A stretch of 64,000 bases of DNA from Siphonodentalium dalli (GCA_032622095.1 CP136061.1:121348754-121412753); one strand, 5' to 3'. Shown: positions 34,445 to 45,132, counted from the stretch's first letter. Program-made: numbers and translations. Notes: a model not told the origin generated them from the sequence alone.

Positions 34445-35669
34445 TGAAAACCTTATTATGAGTTCTTAGCGTACATAGTGCTTTCTTCGTCTTAGTTAAT
34501 AAGTACACATAAACGGTATAGCTGGAAGCCAACGCCCCTTTTCATTATAGAAACATAAACAAACATTTAATTTTAGCAAAGCAGCCAGTCTCTTTCTGAA
34601 TTATATCATATAAATGTTTTGCATTTAGCAAAGCAATCATTTTCTTATTTTCAAGATGCCGATTTTGAGCGTTGTTGCCCAAATTGTGAAGAAAAGCATC
34701 GTGTTAATTTTGTGTGAATATCCGTCATAAAATGCGGAACAGTGTATAGGACATGTATATTCTTTATGTATGGACTCCTATCACTTAATTAGGTCACTCT
34801 TCCGTGAAACTAAAACATTTCGATGTTTCTCATTGTACAATGTGTATGTTGCAACGGTATGTTGTTTCTCTTCTGAACACCGTGCACCCTATAACGCGGC
34901 GTGGCAATACAGTGTTCTACATTATAAGCTTTCTTGGTATACAGGTATGCATTTTATCCGGGTCGGGTGTCGATAGACTAAACAACCAGTATGTTGCGTT
35001 ACCTCATTATAAATATATTTTCCGCTATGCGCATGCAGTTCATTTACCTGTGCGTCTCGTGAATTTCCGCTCCACCACATGAGTAGCAAATACACGCACT
35101 AAAGGTTATGTCAATCTTCTGGGTGGTGACATTAAAACTTCTGATGGGAACTGGGATACGAAAGACCGCTGCACATCGCCATATACAAATAATTATACTG
35201 CCAAATTAAAATGCCATGTCATATTTGACATCATAATGCTTTATTCGTACGTTTTCTAAACCAGAAAAATTAGATCGAAACTGTCAGCCTTTTCATATGA
35301 TGTTCTGAAGGCCAGATATCAGGAAGATCTAACACGTTTTTGAATTTGTATCAGTTTAGCAACGATCAACAATCTTCCAACGATCGTCTCTTGTAAAGAT
35401 AGTTCGTGCTTCCCTCCAGCAAACGCAACGCAATACTGATGGATGGTGTGTATCGTTTCGCGATGCCTGTGCAATACGAATGATGGTGATTGCGAGTTAT
35501 TTAAAAAAAATTGTGTCTTTGCTCGGCAAGCTGAAAACTAACTTTGAATTTGAATTTTGACTAATCTGGTGTCAATCTGATCGTGAAATCATTAGATCTA
35601 TTATAAGATTCTATAGTCAGGTATACTTGAAACATTCGAGGTATCCAGAGATGTTTCCGAGCACAAACA
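34445..35669. other. No recognisable gene
   Basis: Unassigned AT-rich sequence. A 92-codon plus-strand frame (34804-35082) shows no recognised domain. Confidence 0.4.
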
Positions 35670-35919
35670 TATGGTGTCCTGTTTCCGCCACATACTTTTT
35701 TCGCTTCCTTCGCTTCCTTCGCTTCCTTCGTTTGTTTTTTTTTCTTTCGCTTGATTCAGTTCCTTCGCGGCGAAATAATCTCAAGTATTTCGGTTCCTTC
35801 ACCACGAAGGAACCGAAATACTTGAGATTATTTCGCTTGCTTCGCCGCGAAGGAACCGAAGTAAGCGGAAAAAAAACGAGGGAAGAGAAAAAAGTATGTG
35901 GCGGAAACAGGACACCATA
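35670..35919. mobile_element. 250-bp foldback MITE with TA flanks
   Basis: TA dinucleotides at 35670-35671 and 35918-35919 border TIRs beginning TGGTGTCCTGTTTCCGCCAC, perfect for about 30 bp. A second inverted pair fills the centre (CTCAAGTATTTCGGTTCCTT against AAGGAACCGAAATACTTGAG). CGCTTCCTT is repeated three times in the left arm only, so the arms have diverged by repeat slippage. A TA target suggests a Tc1/mariner-type helper. Confidence 0.85.
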
Positions 35920-36490
35920 AAAACACAGTTGCTAAATGTAATCATTCTTGGAAAATTGTCAGTAAGTATAATTGCTCGGTAATGTTTTTGAAATGATAAA
36001 AGTAATGCTAGTTACCATGCAGAATGAATCTATTTCACTTTGATACAAAATAACTGTTCTCTTTCCTGCTGTTATTTGAGTTATTCTGCATTTCTTGGGA
36101 TCGTGAAATGTCAGGATCTGTCCACTGCGTCCTCCCTCTTTGCTGGACGACAGGAGTGGAAGTTATATACCGAGTCCCCATGCTACCGACAGTACTATAG
36201 CCGTGGTGGGAAAACATCCATGGTAACCCGATTGTTTACTGATTGTGCATTATATTATATTGCCTTTTCTAAATTCTGTATGGAGACATATATTCAACAA
36301 TTTTAACAAAATTAAATTGTGCCATCACTTAATTAAGCGACAGTTGAGTTTGTTTCATCCCCAGATGTCAATGTCAACAAATATAATCAGCATAGCAGCC
36401 AAACGATAATTGTATAATAGATTGTATCTCAAATAGTTCTACAGGTGGTTTTTTCTTGTGATTGTGTTGTCGATCGAATTTAAAGCTTAC
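35920..36490. other. Possible intron of the signal-peptide gene; no exon confirmed
   Basis: On the minus strand this follows the splice donor at 36486-36490. Several AG acceptors exist (for example CTCCTGTCGTCCAG ending at 36143), but the frame they would open stops within about ten codons. No second exon can be named. Confidence 0.35.
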
Positions 36491-36551
36491 CTTTCTTCGC
36501 GGAAATAGTTATTAGGACCAGAAGCAGCGTGGCAGCTACGTTGTAGTCCAT
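36491..36551 (-). CDS. Candidate first exon encoding a signal peptide
   Basis: On the minus strand an ATG at 36551 opens MDYNVAATLLLVLITISAKK: a short polar start, a strongly hydrophobic core and a small-residue AKK boundary, the layout of a secretory signal peptide. The exon ends GAAAG at 36491, followed by GTAAG (36490-36486), a consensus splice donor. The intron would be phase 1. Read without splicing, the frame stops after three more codons. The start is preceded by CAA and followed by G. I do not recognise the protein, and downstream exons were not found. It lies 40 bp after another minus-strand exon candidate, so the two may belong to different genes or transcripts. Confidence 0.45.
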
Positions 36552-36590
36552 TTGGCATATCTGTCTAACCACAAAACATAGTTAAGTAAC

Positions 36591-36855
36591 TCAATTCGTC
36601 ATAAATCGAATCAACACATTGTCAGCACTCTGGCGCAACAAATGAGAACATTGTACGCGACATTTCATATGGCGATCCTCGACGTTCTGCAGAAAACATT
36701 TCAAATCATTCCCTTTATTGATCCAATCCGGTTTATTACCGTCACATCGCGTAAGTTCCGAATCCACCAACGGCACGAACGGTCCGCGTCTCTGGCGTCT
36801 ATATGCGAGGATTCGTTTCACGTTAGAACTACCCATCTCATCGTTACTTCCTTCA
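36591..36855 (-). CDS. Candidate terminal exon, four-cysteine protein
   Basis: On the minus strand an acceptor (TTGTATTTAATTGACAG) precedes 36855. The frame then runs 87 codons to a TGA at 36591-36593. The product is hydrophilic with basic clusters (NVKRILAYRRQRRG) that could be processing sites. Four cysteines lie in its second half: C, 15 residues, CFLQ, 10 residues, KCRVQC. Composition and the lack of stops in a 265-bp stretch with GC above its surroundings support coding. It resembles no family I can name; a secreted peptide precursor is one possibility. No polyadenylation signal follows closely and no upstream exon was identified. Confidence 0.4.
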
Positions 36856-37149
36856 CTGTCAATTAAATACAAGTTAATGTGGGTGTTCTGATCAATTAGT
36901 TAGCCTTATTCATTTGATGACAAATCTTCCTGGTGGAACACTGTAACATATTGGTTGTCAGTAAGGATATTCTGACTAGGATTCCCCAAACGTGTAATAG
37001 GGCTCATTCGGCACAGCTATTGATTTTGACAATCAGAATATGGTCTCATATTCTAAAGGGATTTATTCAACCACGACGGTGTAGTCTGAAGCGTGGTAAA
37101 CTGGTTAGGCTATAGTTCTGGGAAGTGTGTCTTGCTGACTCAGCTCTGT
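36856..37149. other. No recognisable feature
   Basis: On the minus strand this would be intron upstream of the four-cysteine exon. No exon is visible. Confidence 0.35.
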
Positions 37150-38792
37150 ATGTGATAGAATAAAGCGACAAGTTTAACAATTTCTATACTAAATTGATAA
37201 TAAAAGTTATTTTTATTAATTTGAAGGGGTGTTCAGGTAATAAAAGCAGACGATAAACAGATCAGGCCTAAACAAATAATACCTTTGTTTCCGCTAACGA
37301 GCTAAAAAAAATTAGGGTAGGTAGGTAGGCTTAACTTTTTTTTTTTGTTAACTTTTTTTTTTTCAGTATCTTTAAAAATAACTGTATAATACTTGTCAAT
37401 AACCCAAACTATGCACTTCTTAGCCCCAATCAGGTTAACCCAGATGACAGAGGAACTAGAAACTCCAATTCAATCTTACTTATGCTTTAATATTTACATA
37501 TATACTAGTCTATATACTAAGATAGTCTTTGATAATCCTAATATTTCCTATATGGTCTGGCGACAACTGGAGTCAGTCCAGCACCACTGCACTGTTCACA
37601 TATTGGAGTGACCGTCTTGTACCGATCTCTTAAGGATGGCTTCACAACACCACCTTCTCCGCATTCAGTGAAGGATCTAGGTATTTTTTGGGGACACCTG
37701 TTTTTGGGCAATGATATGCCGAAGGCATAACCTGAAGGCCTGATCGGAGGAATGTTTGGGAAGGGTGACCCCCTGATGATGGTGGGGGTTCTTCCCATGG
37801 AAATTTTTTGAAAATCCATTGCATTTAGATCTAATCTAAGGCTCTTTGAGTCAGTATTTTGAATTTTACAGAGAGGTCAATTTTATCAAGTTTCTCAAGC
37901 ATAACTTTGGAACTTTTTATATATGTATGGATTGGAAATGCTTATAAGTTATTGTCAGATATCTTTTGGTTCTATGGATTATGCTTATCGGAAGCCTTAT
38001 CCTGCTTGAAATTAGACTTGCCATCATCACTCTAATTCATAAATAGGCTATTTTATAAAATTCAAGTGAGACACATACCGTACATAATATACTACATGTA
38101 CATGTAATACCGAAATCCTACATGTACATGTAGTACAGAAACAATGTACATGTATTAAGATAGTAATGACTATATATGGTACTAATCTCTATGTTAATTT
38201 TTCATTTGGTATTATGAGATCCCACTTGATAACCAGGTTGATTTGATCAAATTGTTAAGGTTCCTGTGCTGTAATTGATTGAAATACTGAAGTCTGAACG
38301 CTGAATGATAACATACCGTACCTGAACTCAAATTATTTGAAGTTTTCACAGATGAAAGCTAGATAAAGCCAAACATACTTTACAGTATGATTCCAACTGT
38401 TAAACTTAAATCTTTTTGTAAACTTAAATTTCTTATGTCAATATATATAAATATATAAATGTTTTTCATCTTGTTATGATATGAATTGGGACCTAAATAA
38501 AAATAAAAAAATTTAAATTTAAATTTTTTTTTTTTTTTTTTTTTTTGGTCCAATTTTTTTTTTTTTGCAATGGCAATAAAAAGTTTAGGGTCGGCGGTTT
38601 AAAATAGGGTCGGTCGGGTTAGCGGAAACAAACGTATTTTTTGTTTAGGCCTCAGATAACACAATAGCAGAATCATTCATATTCATTGGTGGGATAATGT
38701 TCAGATAAACAAGTTCAACACGTTTGTTGAACTAATGATCTGAACATTTCCTACTCTCCATTGAGTATTTAGTATAGTAAGGGATAAGACAC
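37150..38792 (+). mobile_element. Hairpin MITE (CCCTTRCTATACTAAAT family), copy 3, split
   Basis: The left part (GGGGTGTTCAGGTAATAAAA, GCAGACGATAAACAGAT) and the right part (CAGATAACACAATAGCAGAA, hairpin AAGTTCAACACGTTTGTTGAACT, right TIR ATTTAGTATAGTAAGGG) together match copies 1 and 2. A 1.39-kb insertion separates them at CAGAT. Confidence 0.75.
37263..38652 (+). mobile_element. 1.39-kb transposon nested in the hairpin MITE
   Basis: The TIRs read AGGCCTAAACAAA, then TTTGTTTCCGCTAAC. Left (37264 on) and right (ending 38652) are inverted over about 35 bp with two mismatches. CAGAT occurs at 37258-37262 and 38653-38657, consistent with a 5-bp target duplication. The MITE copy at 25.8 kb shows one CAGAT in the equivalent uninterrupted place. 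The interior has two T-rich blocks near both ends and a GGGTCGG-rich right end. No transposase is recognised. Frames of 72-93 codons near 37393-37819 match nothing I know. Confidence 0.8.
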
Positions 38793-38859
38793 ACCGATAT
38801 AGTGTACCCCAGTTTGAACCATACAAGACACGATCCTTTTATTGGGCCTCTTCTCCAGA

Positions 38860-39010
38860 AAACCCACAAATTATCTGCTTATAATAGAACTTGTTTTAGG
38901 TAGTTTAATCTGCTTAGAATGGCCTCATTTTGAGTCGATAATGTGATGACAATGAGATCAATTTAGTCACATTATCGACTCATAATTAGGCAATTATAAG
39001 CAGATTATGT
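38860..39010. repeat. Inverted repeat with GAGTCGATAATGTGA arms
   Basis: GAGTCGATAATGTGA (about 38932) pairs with TCACATTATCGACTC (about 38970). Outside it, TAATCTGCTTAGAATGGC and ATTATAAGCAGATTA also oppose each other. The segment ATTATCTGCTTATAATAGAA recurs inverted near 33100. Probably a decayed MITE. Confidence 0.65.
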
Positions 39011-39726
39011 GCGGGCAATGAGACAAGTAAGCCAACACATGACTGTTCGTGTGTACGCACTTTAACATGTGTTTTTACTGTGGCCTGCACCATAAAACGA
39101 AATAACGGCTATGACTCCATTATCTGCTTATTTCATAATCAAATAATCACATCATGTACCTATTTCACATTATTTGCGTATTTGTGCGAGGATATGTTGT
39201 TTTATTGTTATGGTTTTTGCATTCCAAAAGCGGAATTAACCCAGAATAAATTGGTATCAAAACAATTTTGGGAACAATTCTGTCCACGGTTCTAGCTATA
39301 GGTCTAAATATCCAACAATTCACTGAAATCCGTTCCGGATAATTTGAAATGTCAAGCTAATGACCAACATGGATGCCAATAATCACTTCTCGAACTCCGA
39401 GAATGTCTATCGTGGAAATGGCCCATATATTTACGCCTCGTATAAGAAATATGGGAAGTGAAGAATTGAACAGATAAGAAAAACTACAATATGGGTCCAG
39501 AAATGGCCAACAAATTAGCCGCAATTGAAAACACCTGATATCAGAAACAGCTAACGCATCCGCTTGGAGAAATGTGTGCAAACTAAATAAATTACTACGT
39601 GCACACATCCATTCAAATGAAGTTACCCCCTCGTGTAGTCCCGGGTGCAATAACCAACATGTACCGCCCCACTGCGAAGTGTAAGAATCCCCTAAAATGC
39701 CACCATATTCGCCGTGGTGTGCACCC
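39011..39726. other. No recognisable gene
   Basis: Unassigned sequence left of the minisatellite. The minus-strand frame that leaves the array extends here to 39357, but without motif or support. Confidence 0.45.
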
Positions 39727-40746
39727 CGCGATGTGTGCATGGTGTATGAGTTCTGGTGGTACAGGGAGGCCGTATCACGCGATGTGTGCATGGTGTATGA
39801 GTTCTGGTGGTACAGGGAGGCCGTATCACGCGATGTGTACATGGTGTATGAGTTCTGGTGGTACAGGGAGGCCGTATCACGCGATGTGTGCATGGTGTAT
39901 GAGTTCTGGTGGTACAGGGAGGCCGTATCACGCGATGTGTGCATGGTGTATGAGTTCTGGTGGTACAGGGAGGCCGTATCACGCGATGTGTACATGGTGT
40001 ATGAGTTCTGGTGGTACAGGGAGGCCGTATCACGCGATGTGTGCATGGTGTATGAGTTCTGGTGGTACAGGGAGGCCGTATCACGCGATGTGTACATGGT
40101 GTATGAGTTCTGGTGGTACAGGGAGGCCGTATCACGCGATGTGTGCATGGTGTATGAGTTCTGGTGGTACAGGGAGGCCGTATCACGCGATGTGTGCATG
40201 GTGTATGAGTTCTGGTGGTACAGGGAGGCCGTATCACGCGATGTGTACATGGTGTATGAGTTCTGGTGGTACAGGGAGGCCGTATCACGCGATGTGTGCA
40301 TGGTGTATGAGTTCTGGTGGTACAGGGAGGCCGTATCACGCGATGTGTGCATGGTGTATGAGTTATGGTGGTACAGGGAGGCCGTATCACGCGATGTGTG
40401 CATGGTGTATGAGTTATGGTGGTACAGGGAGGCCGTATCACGCGATGTGTACATGGTGTATGAGTTCTGGTGGTACAGGGAGGCCGTATCACGCGATGTG
40501 TGCATGGTGTATGAGTTCTGGTGGTACAGGGAGGCCGTATCACGCGATGTGTGCATGGTGTATGAGTTCTGGTGGTACAGGGAGGCCGTATCACGCGATG
40601 TGTACATGGTGTATGAGTTCTGGTGGTACAGGGAGGCCGTATCACGCGATGTGTGCATGGTGTATGAGTTCTGGTGGTACAGGGAGGCCGTATCGCGCGA
40701 TGTATGCATGGTGTATGAGTTATGGTGGTACAGGGAGACCGTATCA
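39727..40746. repeat. 51-bp minisatellite, exactly 20 units
   Basis: Units start every 51 bp from 39727 (CGCGATGTGTGCATGGTGTA). There is no length variation. Two variable sites matter: GTGCATG versus GTACATG, and AGTTCTGG versus AGTTATGG. Scored by the first site (A for GTGC, T for GTAC), the order is AAT AAT AT AAT AAAT AAT AA, a 153-bp higher-order unit with local changes; the AGTTATGG variant is in units 13, 14 and 20. As 51 is 17 codons and no stop occurs in four frames, open frames of 354-450 codons appear on both strands. They have no domain and I do not call them genes. Confidence 0.97.
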
Positions 40747-40916
40747 CGCGAGGCATCGACCTGCGGATACGCTTACATCATAAAGTTTAAACATATTTTA
40801 TTGTATCGTTTATGTACAATTGGGATTGGGGCACAAGTTATAAAACTTAGATAGCCCCTCTCCCCATACAATTACACACGTTATTATAATAACAAGATGG
40901 TATATATATGTTTAAA

Positions 40917-40966
<50 letters not shown>

Positions 40967-41484
40967 CAAATCCGGGTTCGATATGTGAGTTCATTTAGTT
41001 TGATTACTGGTCGTTGACATAGAGAAGATGTGTTTGTCAGTTTAGTATTCGTTCGCGCGTGACGTTGACCCAGAGGTGGTGAAGCGGTTAGTAGCGACTA
41101 TATATTTTTGAACTTCTGCAAATATTAATTTGTTTACCTCATGTCCTCTTTGGTACTAGATCTCTTCGAGAATGGTAGTTGAGTTAACCCGGCTCAATCA
41201 ATCGGCTATTCACCTCTCCCCAGTGTTTCAGATGTCAAAGGTTATCTGTTGTATTGTTTTACCTGATGGCTGCAGTTTTGTTGTTTTTTATGTATGTTTT
41301 TTCTGATGTCCCAGGTCTCTTTGAATTTCATTTTGATTTGTGATGAATGATCACATTGAGTACTGTCACACTGTGGTGAGGTACCAGGAGACTGCTAAAT
41401 GCTTTGGATAAACGGGTCACCTCTTCAACTATTTATCAGTCTTTGGTCCGACCGTAACTCGAATTGTAGTCGACGGCGGCTGCT
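40747..41484. other. No gene; TG microsatellite and a tRNA-like fragment
   Basis: It contains the (TG)n run at 40919-40962. GAGGTGGTGAAGCGGTTAGT near 41073 resembles a tRNA A-box, but no B-box follows. Nothing else is recognised. Confidence 0.45.
40919..40962. repeat. (TG)n microsatellite
   Basis: An essentially uninterrupted run of TG dinucleotides, about 22 copies. Confidence 0.95.
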
Positions 41485-42287
41485 GTGCTTGTTGTTGAAT
41501 ATTTGCTTTTAATGTGGAAACTCAAACCAAAAAAAAAAAAACGCATTGAACGTAAGAATAGCTCGCAATGTTCCAACCATGCCGATTCATTTCCTGGGTA
41601 CTATGTTTTTGGCTTAGAACAGGCGGTTGAAAGACCTGTATTTGCCATTGATGAGGCGCTTCACAATATTTCTGGATAATTGATATATGTCAAACCAATC
41701 CGGGCTGGGCCAGTCTGCTGATTGAATATTCAAGAAAAGTTCATTCTGATGCTCTTCTGCAGTTAGCATCAATTGCAAAGACACCAGTGTTCGTTGCTCC
41801 CACAATATATTGAGTAGTAACAGAGCTGTGTTGTGAACAATCATATATATAGTTGATTCCGCTGAATCAGAAATATTGGCTGAGTTTACAACACAGAGAG
41901 TTACAGAAATTCATAGATTTCTTAAGACATTTGATGGACAAATGTTCCTTTGAACAGCTATCTTTTGACCTTCAGTATGTGCGAACAATTATTGACATTG
42001 GAGGTTGGGTATATGCAGTTATATTGAACTATACATAATATGTTCCAAATCCGTTACGATGTTTCAAAACATCATCATAAGGATTGCACGACACACAAAA
42101 ACAAAATTCAAACTGTCAAGGTTCACACGCTTCAGTGGATCGTTCATGCCCTATATGGCATTATGAATTCAAGATCCTAAGATGTACGTGCAAGGCTAAG
42201 AAAGTCAAAAAAAATTGTTTCTACGAAAAAGTGTCTTGTTTCCAGTGCTCTGACAGTCAAACTCAAGTGGACAAAACCGATATTGTT
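41485..42287 (+). other. Unresolved segment with short open frames
   Basis: Frames at 41485-41679, 41853-42038 and 42084-42305 (plus) are each 60-73 codons. The last is cysteine- and lysine-rich (CTCKAKKVKKNCF), which could be a decayed transposon tail, but I recognise no family. No splice signals convincingly link them. Confidence 0.3.
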
Positions 42288-42355
42288 TTTGTTCAGAACC
42301 TATAGCACAGGCCATGGACACATCTTCTAACGTTGGGACAGTTGCTCCAAAATAA
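42288..42355 (+). repeat. Direct repeat, paired with 45133-45198
   Basis: GTTCAGAACCTATAGCACAG and then ACATCTTCTAACGTTGGGAC recur at 45133-45198 in the same orientation with a one-base deletion. The copies flank the nested inverted-repeat region. Confidence 0.85.
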
Positions 42356-42426
42356 TGTACCCAAGTTCAGTCAGTTGCTACACATTAACATCTAGCAATA
42401 TAGCAGTGTTTTTTTTGTACCAATCC

Positions 42427-42771
42427 TTAACCCTTTACCCAACAAACCGGCCAAAACCGGCCAAATAAAGCTTCAACAGCCTAAAATATCTTCGGTCTGT
42501 CTCAATAGAACCATACAAATATGGATATCATTGGAACCGGCTCCTTGACCACATTGTGATAGTTACAGTTATGCCCTGTGCCAATGCATTCTCTTATATA
42601 TGCGAGTCGACCATAGGTCGCCTCGCATATATAAGAGAATGCATTGGCCTAAACAAAATTTTAATGTGTTAAGCCAATGCATTCTCTTATATATGCGAGG
42701 CGACCTATGGTCGACTCGCATATATAAGAGAATGCATTGGCACAGGGCCCTTATGTTGGGTAAAGGGTTAA
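42427..42771 (-). mobile_element. piggyBac-like double-hairpin MITE, copy C (short spacer)
   Basis: Inverted relative to copies A and B. TTAA ends, TIRs and both hairpins are intact. The AT-rich spacer between the hairpins is shortened to about 27 bp by an internal deletion, making the copy 345 bp. The retained hairpins are nearly identical to those of the other copies. Confidence 0.9.
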
Positions 42772-43223
42772 CGATTGACTCGATTGAATGATTTGTAATA
42801 TCGTTTCACCTTCAACATAAATATACATCAATCCAACGAAAGATTCAAAGATCAATCTTAAATACAAATTGATTGTCATGTAAAAGTAAACAGAACATTT
42901 AGTAATTAGTGTCAGCTCATCCACTTGCGAAATTAGTAGTGTTAATTATGCCAACGGGAGATAGTTCGAAATATTCCAAGATTTTACATTTCAAGGAAAT
43001 GTATGTCGTGCGCATGTGATATGCTGGCGAACAAAATAAAATGGTATACTAATACACGGACTCTTTATACAGCGACACGATTTATCGAAGTCACAGAAAT
43101 TTGCGCAAAGAACTTAGCAAAACACAAACGTTCTGTATTTCAGACATATCGGACAAAGAACAGAAGAAATGCTCTTATTGTGGATCTGGGACACATGATG
43201 TGGGTGAGGTATAGGCCTTGTTG

Positions 43224-43310
43224 CAGGAGGTCCCCGACGGTAAATTTAGTGATGCTAGCCCGCTGTGCGGGATAGCGTCATCAAATTTACCATCTAGGGA
43301 CCTCATCCTG
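43224..43310. repeat. 87-bp imperfect hairpin
   Basis: GGTAAATTTAGTGATGCTAG pairs with a right arm containing AGCGTCATCAAATTTACC, the tip GCCCGC with GCGGGA, and CAGGAGGTCCC with GGGACCTCATCCTG. It directly follows a short frame with a CSYCGSGTH stretch, which lacks the last cysteine of a zinc knuckle. Confidence 0.75.
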
Positions 43311-43545
43311 AAAATAGCAGGCCTGGCAAAAAGGAACAACAACAATGCTGAAATACAGCTTCCGGTATGATGACGCCCATTTTACCAAACCAGTCAGATA
43401 ATTGTTCAGGCATTTCTTCTTTTTTTTTCACCAAGGATAAATTATATGTCCAGTCTTATTAAAGCAGACTAATTCTCATTTTCACTCCCGTAGAATTCTT
43501 CTTTTCAATTTACGTCCTATAGATTATGAGAACGCAAGTGTGATA

Positions 43546-45019
43546 CTAGTCCAAGTCTTCTCGCACTAAAACTAGCTAAGATTTTGGGATGGAGAGATGC
43601 TAGTGTTTAGTCCGAGACCGCGCGCATAGCCTTCTTATGACACGAGTTACGCCCAGGATCTGTGGCGGGAATCTGTGGTGTATTTTACTCGATGTACCTA
43701 ACAAAGCAATACATGATGCTATATACGTCGGCAAGAGTGACATCTTATGGTCAGAATGGTGTATAATAATCTAACTTTAATGTTAAATTACACATAGAAT
43801 ATTCCGGTTGATTGCCACAAACATCGTTGTTTTTTCTGTTTGTTTACTTAACTGAAAGCCGAACTCAGGTTCCGAAGAACTTCGGCATTGTCCGGTGTTT
43901 GTTCTGAGTATTCTAGTTTCCGTTTATATATATAGCGCGGGGTTTTCCGACAAAATGTCCAGTTTCCAATGTGCTTTGAGAACAATTCCCGCACTAAAAA
44001 CTTAATGACATAATGGAGGATCAGAAAGGTAGTTTTGTTGACAATTTTCGCAAGCAACTTGTCAAAATTGGAGCAAATTAGAACTCTTGTGTCTGACTTG
44101 CCATGCGTGTGATTTTCATCCATGTGCATTTTGACTTTTGTGTTGATAAAATAATCGGAGAACCGAATCACACAGTTTCGAAATATAGTTCTTCCGTTTT
44201 AGTGGGACTTTTCAAACTTAAGGTTAAAAATTTATACAAATTTTGTTTGATTTTTTGTGTGCTTAACAAGAGCAGTATATTGCTCTGTTCGCTTAGTATA
44301 TATCTTAATTTCGCTGAAGTCCACCAAATGTGGGAAATGTAGCACCATATTATTTATTCTAATGCTCGTTGCGTTTACACTGTTTTAAACTTTGAGAGGG
44401 TTGTAATTCCCCGTAATTTATTTAATGCATTACATTTATATCTTCAATGTTTAATTAATCTATTTATTTTTTATTTATTGACACACATAATTACGATTAC
44501 AACAGGGGGGGGGGGGTCGGAAAAAAAATTCAGGCACGTATGGCATTTTTTCCCTTTCGATCATTTTTTGTACCCACCCACCCCCACCGCCAAATTTTTT
44601 TCCGTTTTCGGCAGTTTTTTCCGACCATTTTTTGACACCCATCGTAATTTGCGTTGTCAGTCGAAAATCTACGGAATATTTTCAACGGAAAATGCCGAAC
44701 ACAGTTCGCGAGGTCAACTGAGTTCGCATACTTATAAAAATTTGTAAACATTGCGGTAAATGTCTCTTTTCGCATTAAATTACCGCTTTCAATTCACAAC
44801 TGATGTGGGGTTCAGATCAAATAGCATGTCTTCTGCGGAAAATATCTTTTATTGTCGCAATTGTGATATTTTATTTCATATAATTGTGGTTTTATTTGAG
44901 CGGGTCATTAACGCTTAACTCGTGTCATAAGAAGGCTATGCGCGCGGTCTCGGACTAAACACTAGCATCTCTCCATCCCAAAATCTTAGCTAGTTTTAGT
45001 ACGAGAAGACTTGGACTAG
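43546..45019. mobile_element. 1.47-kb transposon with 104-bp TIRs
   Basis: The left TIR is 43546-43649 and the right TIR 44916-45019: 104 bp with one mismatch, starting CTAGTCCAAGTCTTCTCG. TGTGATA lies immediately outside both ends (43539-43545 and 45020-45026), a 7-bp target duplication. The long, nearly identical TIRs suggest fairly recent movement. The interior is AT-rich, has a G12 tract near 44505 and includes the repeat shared with 15105-15260. A 107-codon minus-strand frame (43848-44171) has no recognised transposase motif. Superfamily unassigned. Confidence 0.9.
44510..44665 (+). repeat. Interspersed repeat shared with 15105-15260
   Basis: GGTCGGAAAAAAAATTCAGG, a CCACCC-rich stretch, TTTTTTCCGTTTT and CCATTTTTTGACACCCA occur in the same order as in the 15-kb copy. 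Confidence 0.7.
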
Positions 45020-45132
45020 TGTGATACATCTCATTTCTTCCTTTAAACAGCTTACTGTCATCTTCGTTTAGAAGTTTTAATTGACTACAAGCAAATGGTA
45101 GTTTATTGGTGGTAGCTAACCAAATATATGTA

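Noticed and set aside
39727-40746. CRISPR array
   Set aside because: Units are contiguous 51-bp repeats with no unique spacers, and the window is eukaryotic in character.
39599-40783. Long plus- and minus-strand open frames (354-450 codons) as a repeat-protein gene
   Set aside because: All four come from a 51-bp unit without stops. No signal peptide, domain or splice structure distinguishes one frame, and the tails are unremarkable.
41068-41100. tRNA gene or SINE head
   Set aside because: GAGGTGGTGAAGCGGTTAGT looks like an A-box, but no B-box is found within the next 60 bp.
42084-42305. Cysteine-rich protein exon (CTCKAKKVKKNCF)
   Set aside because: Cysteine spacing fits no family I can name, there are no splice signals, and the frame runs into a direct repeat.
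43003-43275. Gag-like zinc knuckle gene (CSYCGSGTH)
   Set aside because: The final cysteine of a CCHC knuckle is missing, the frame stops at once, and the longer frame here reads a different phase.
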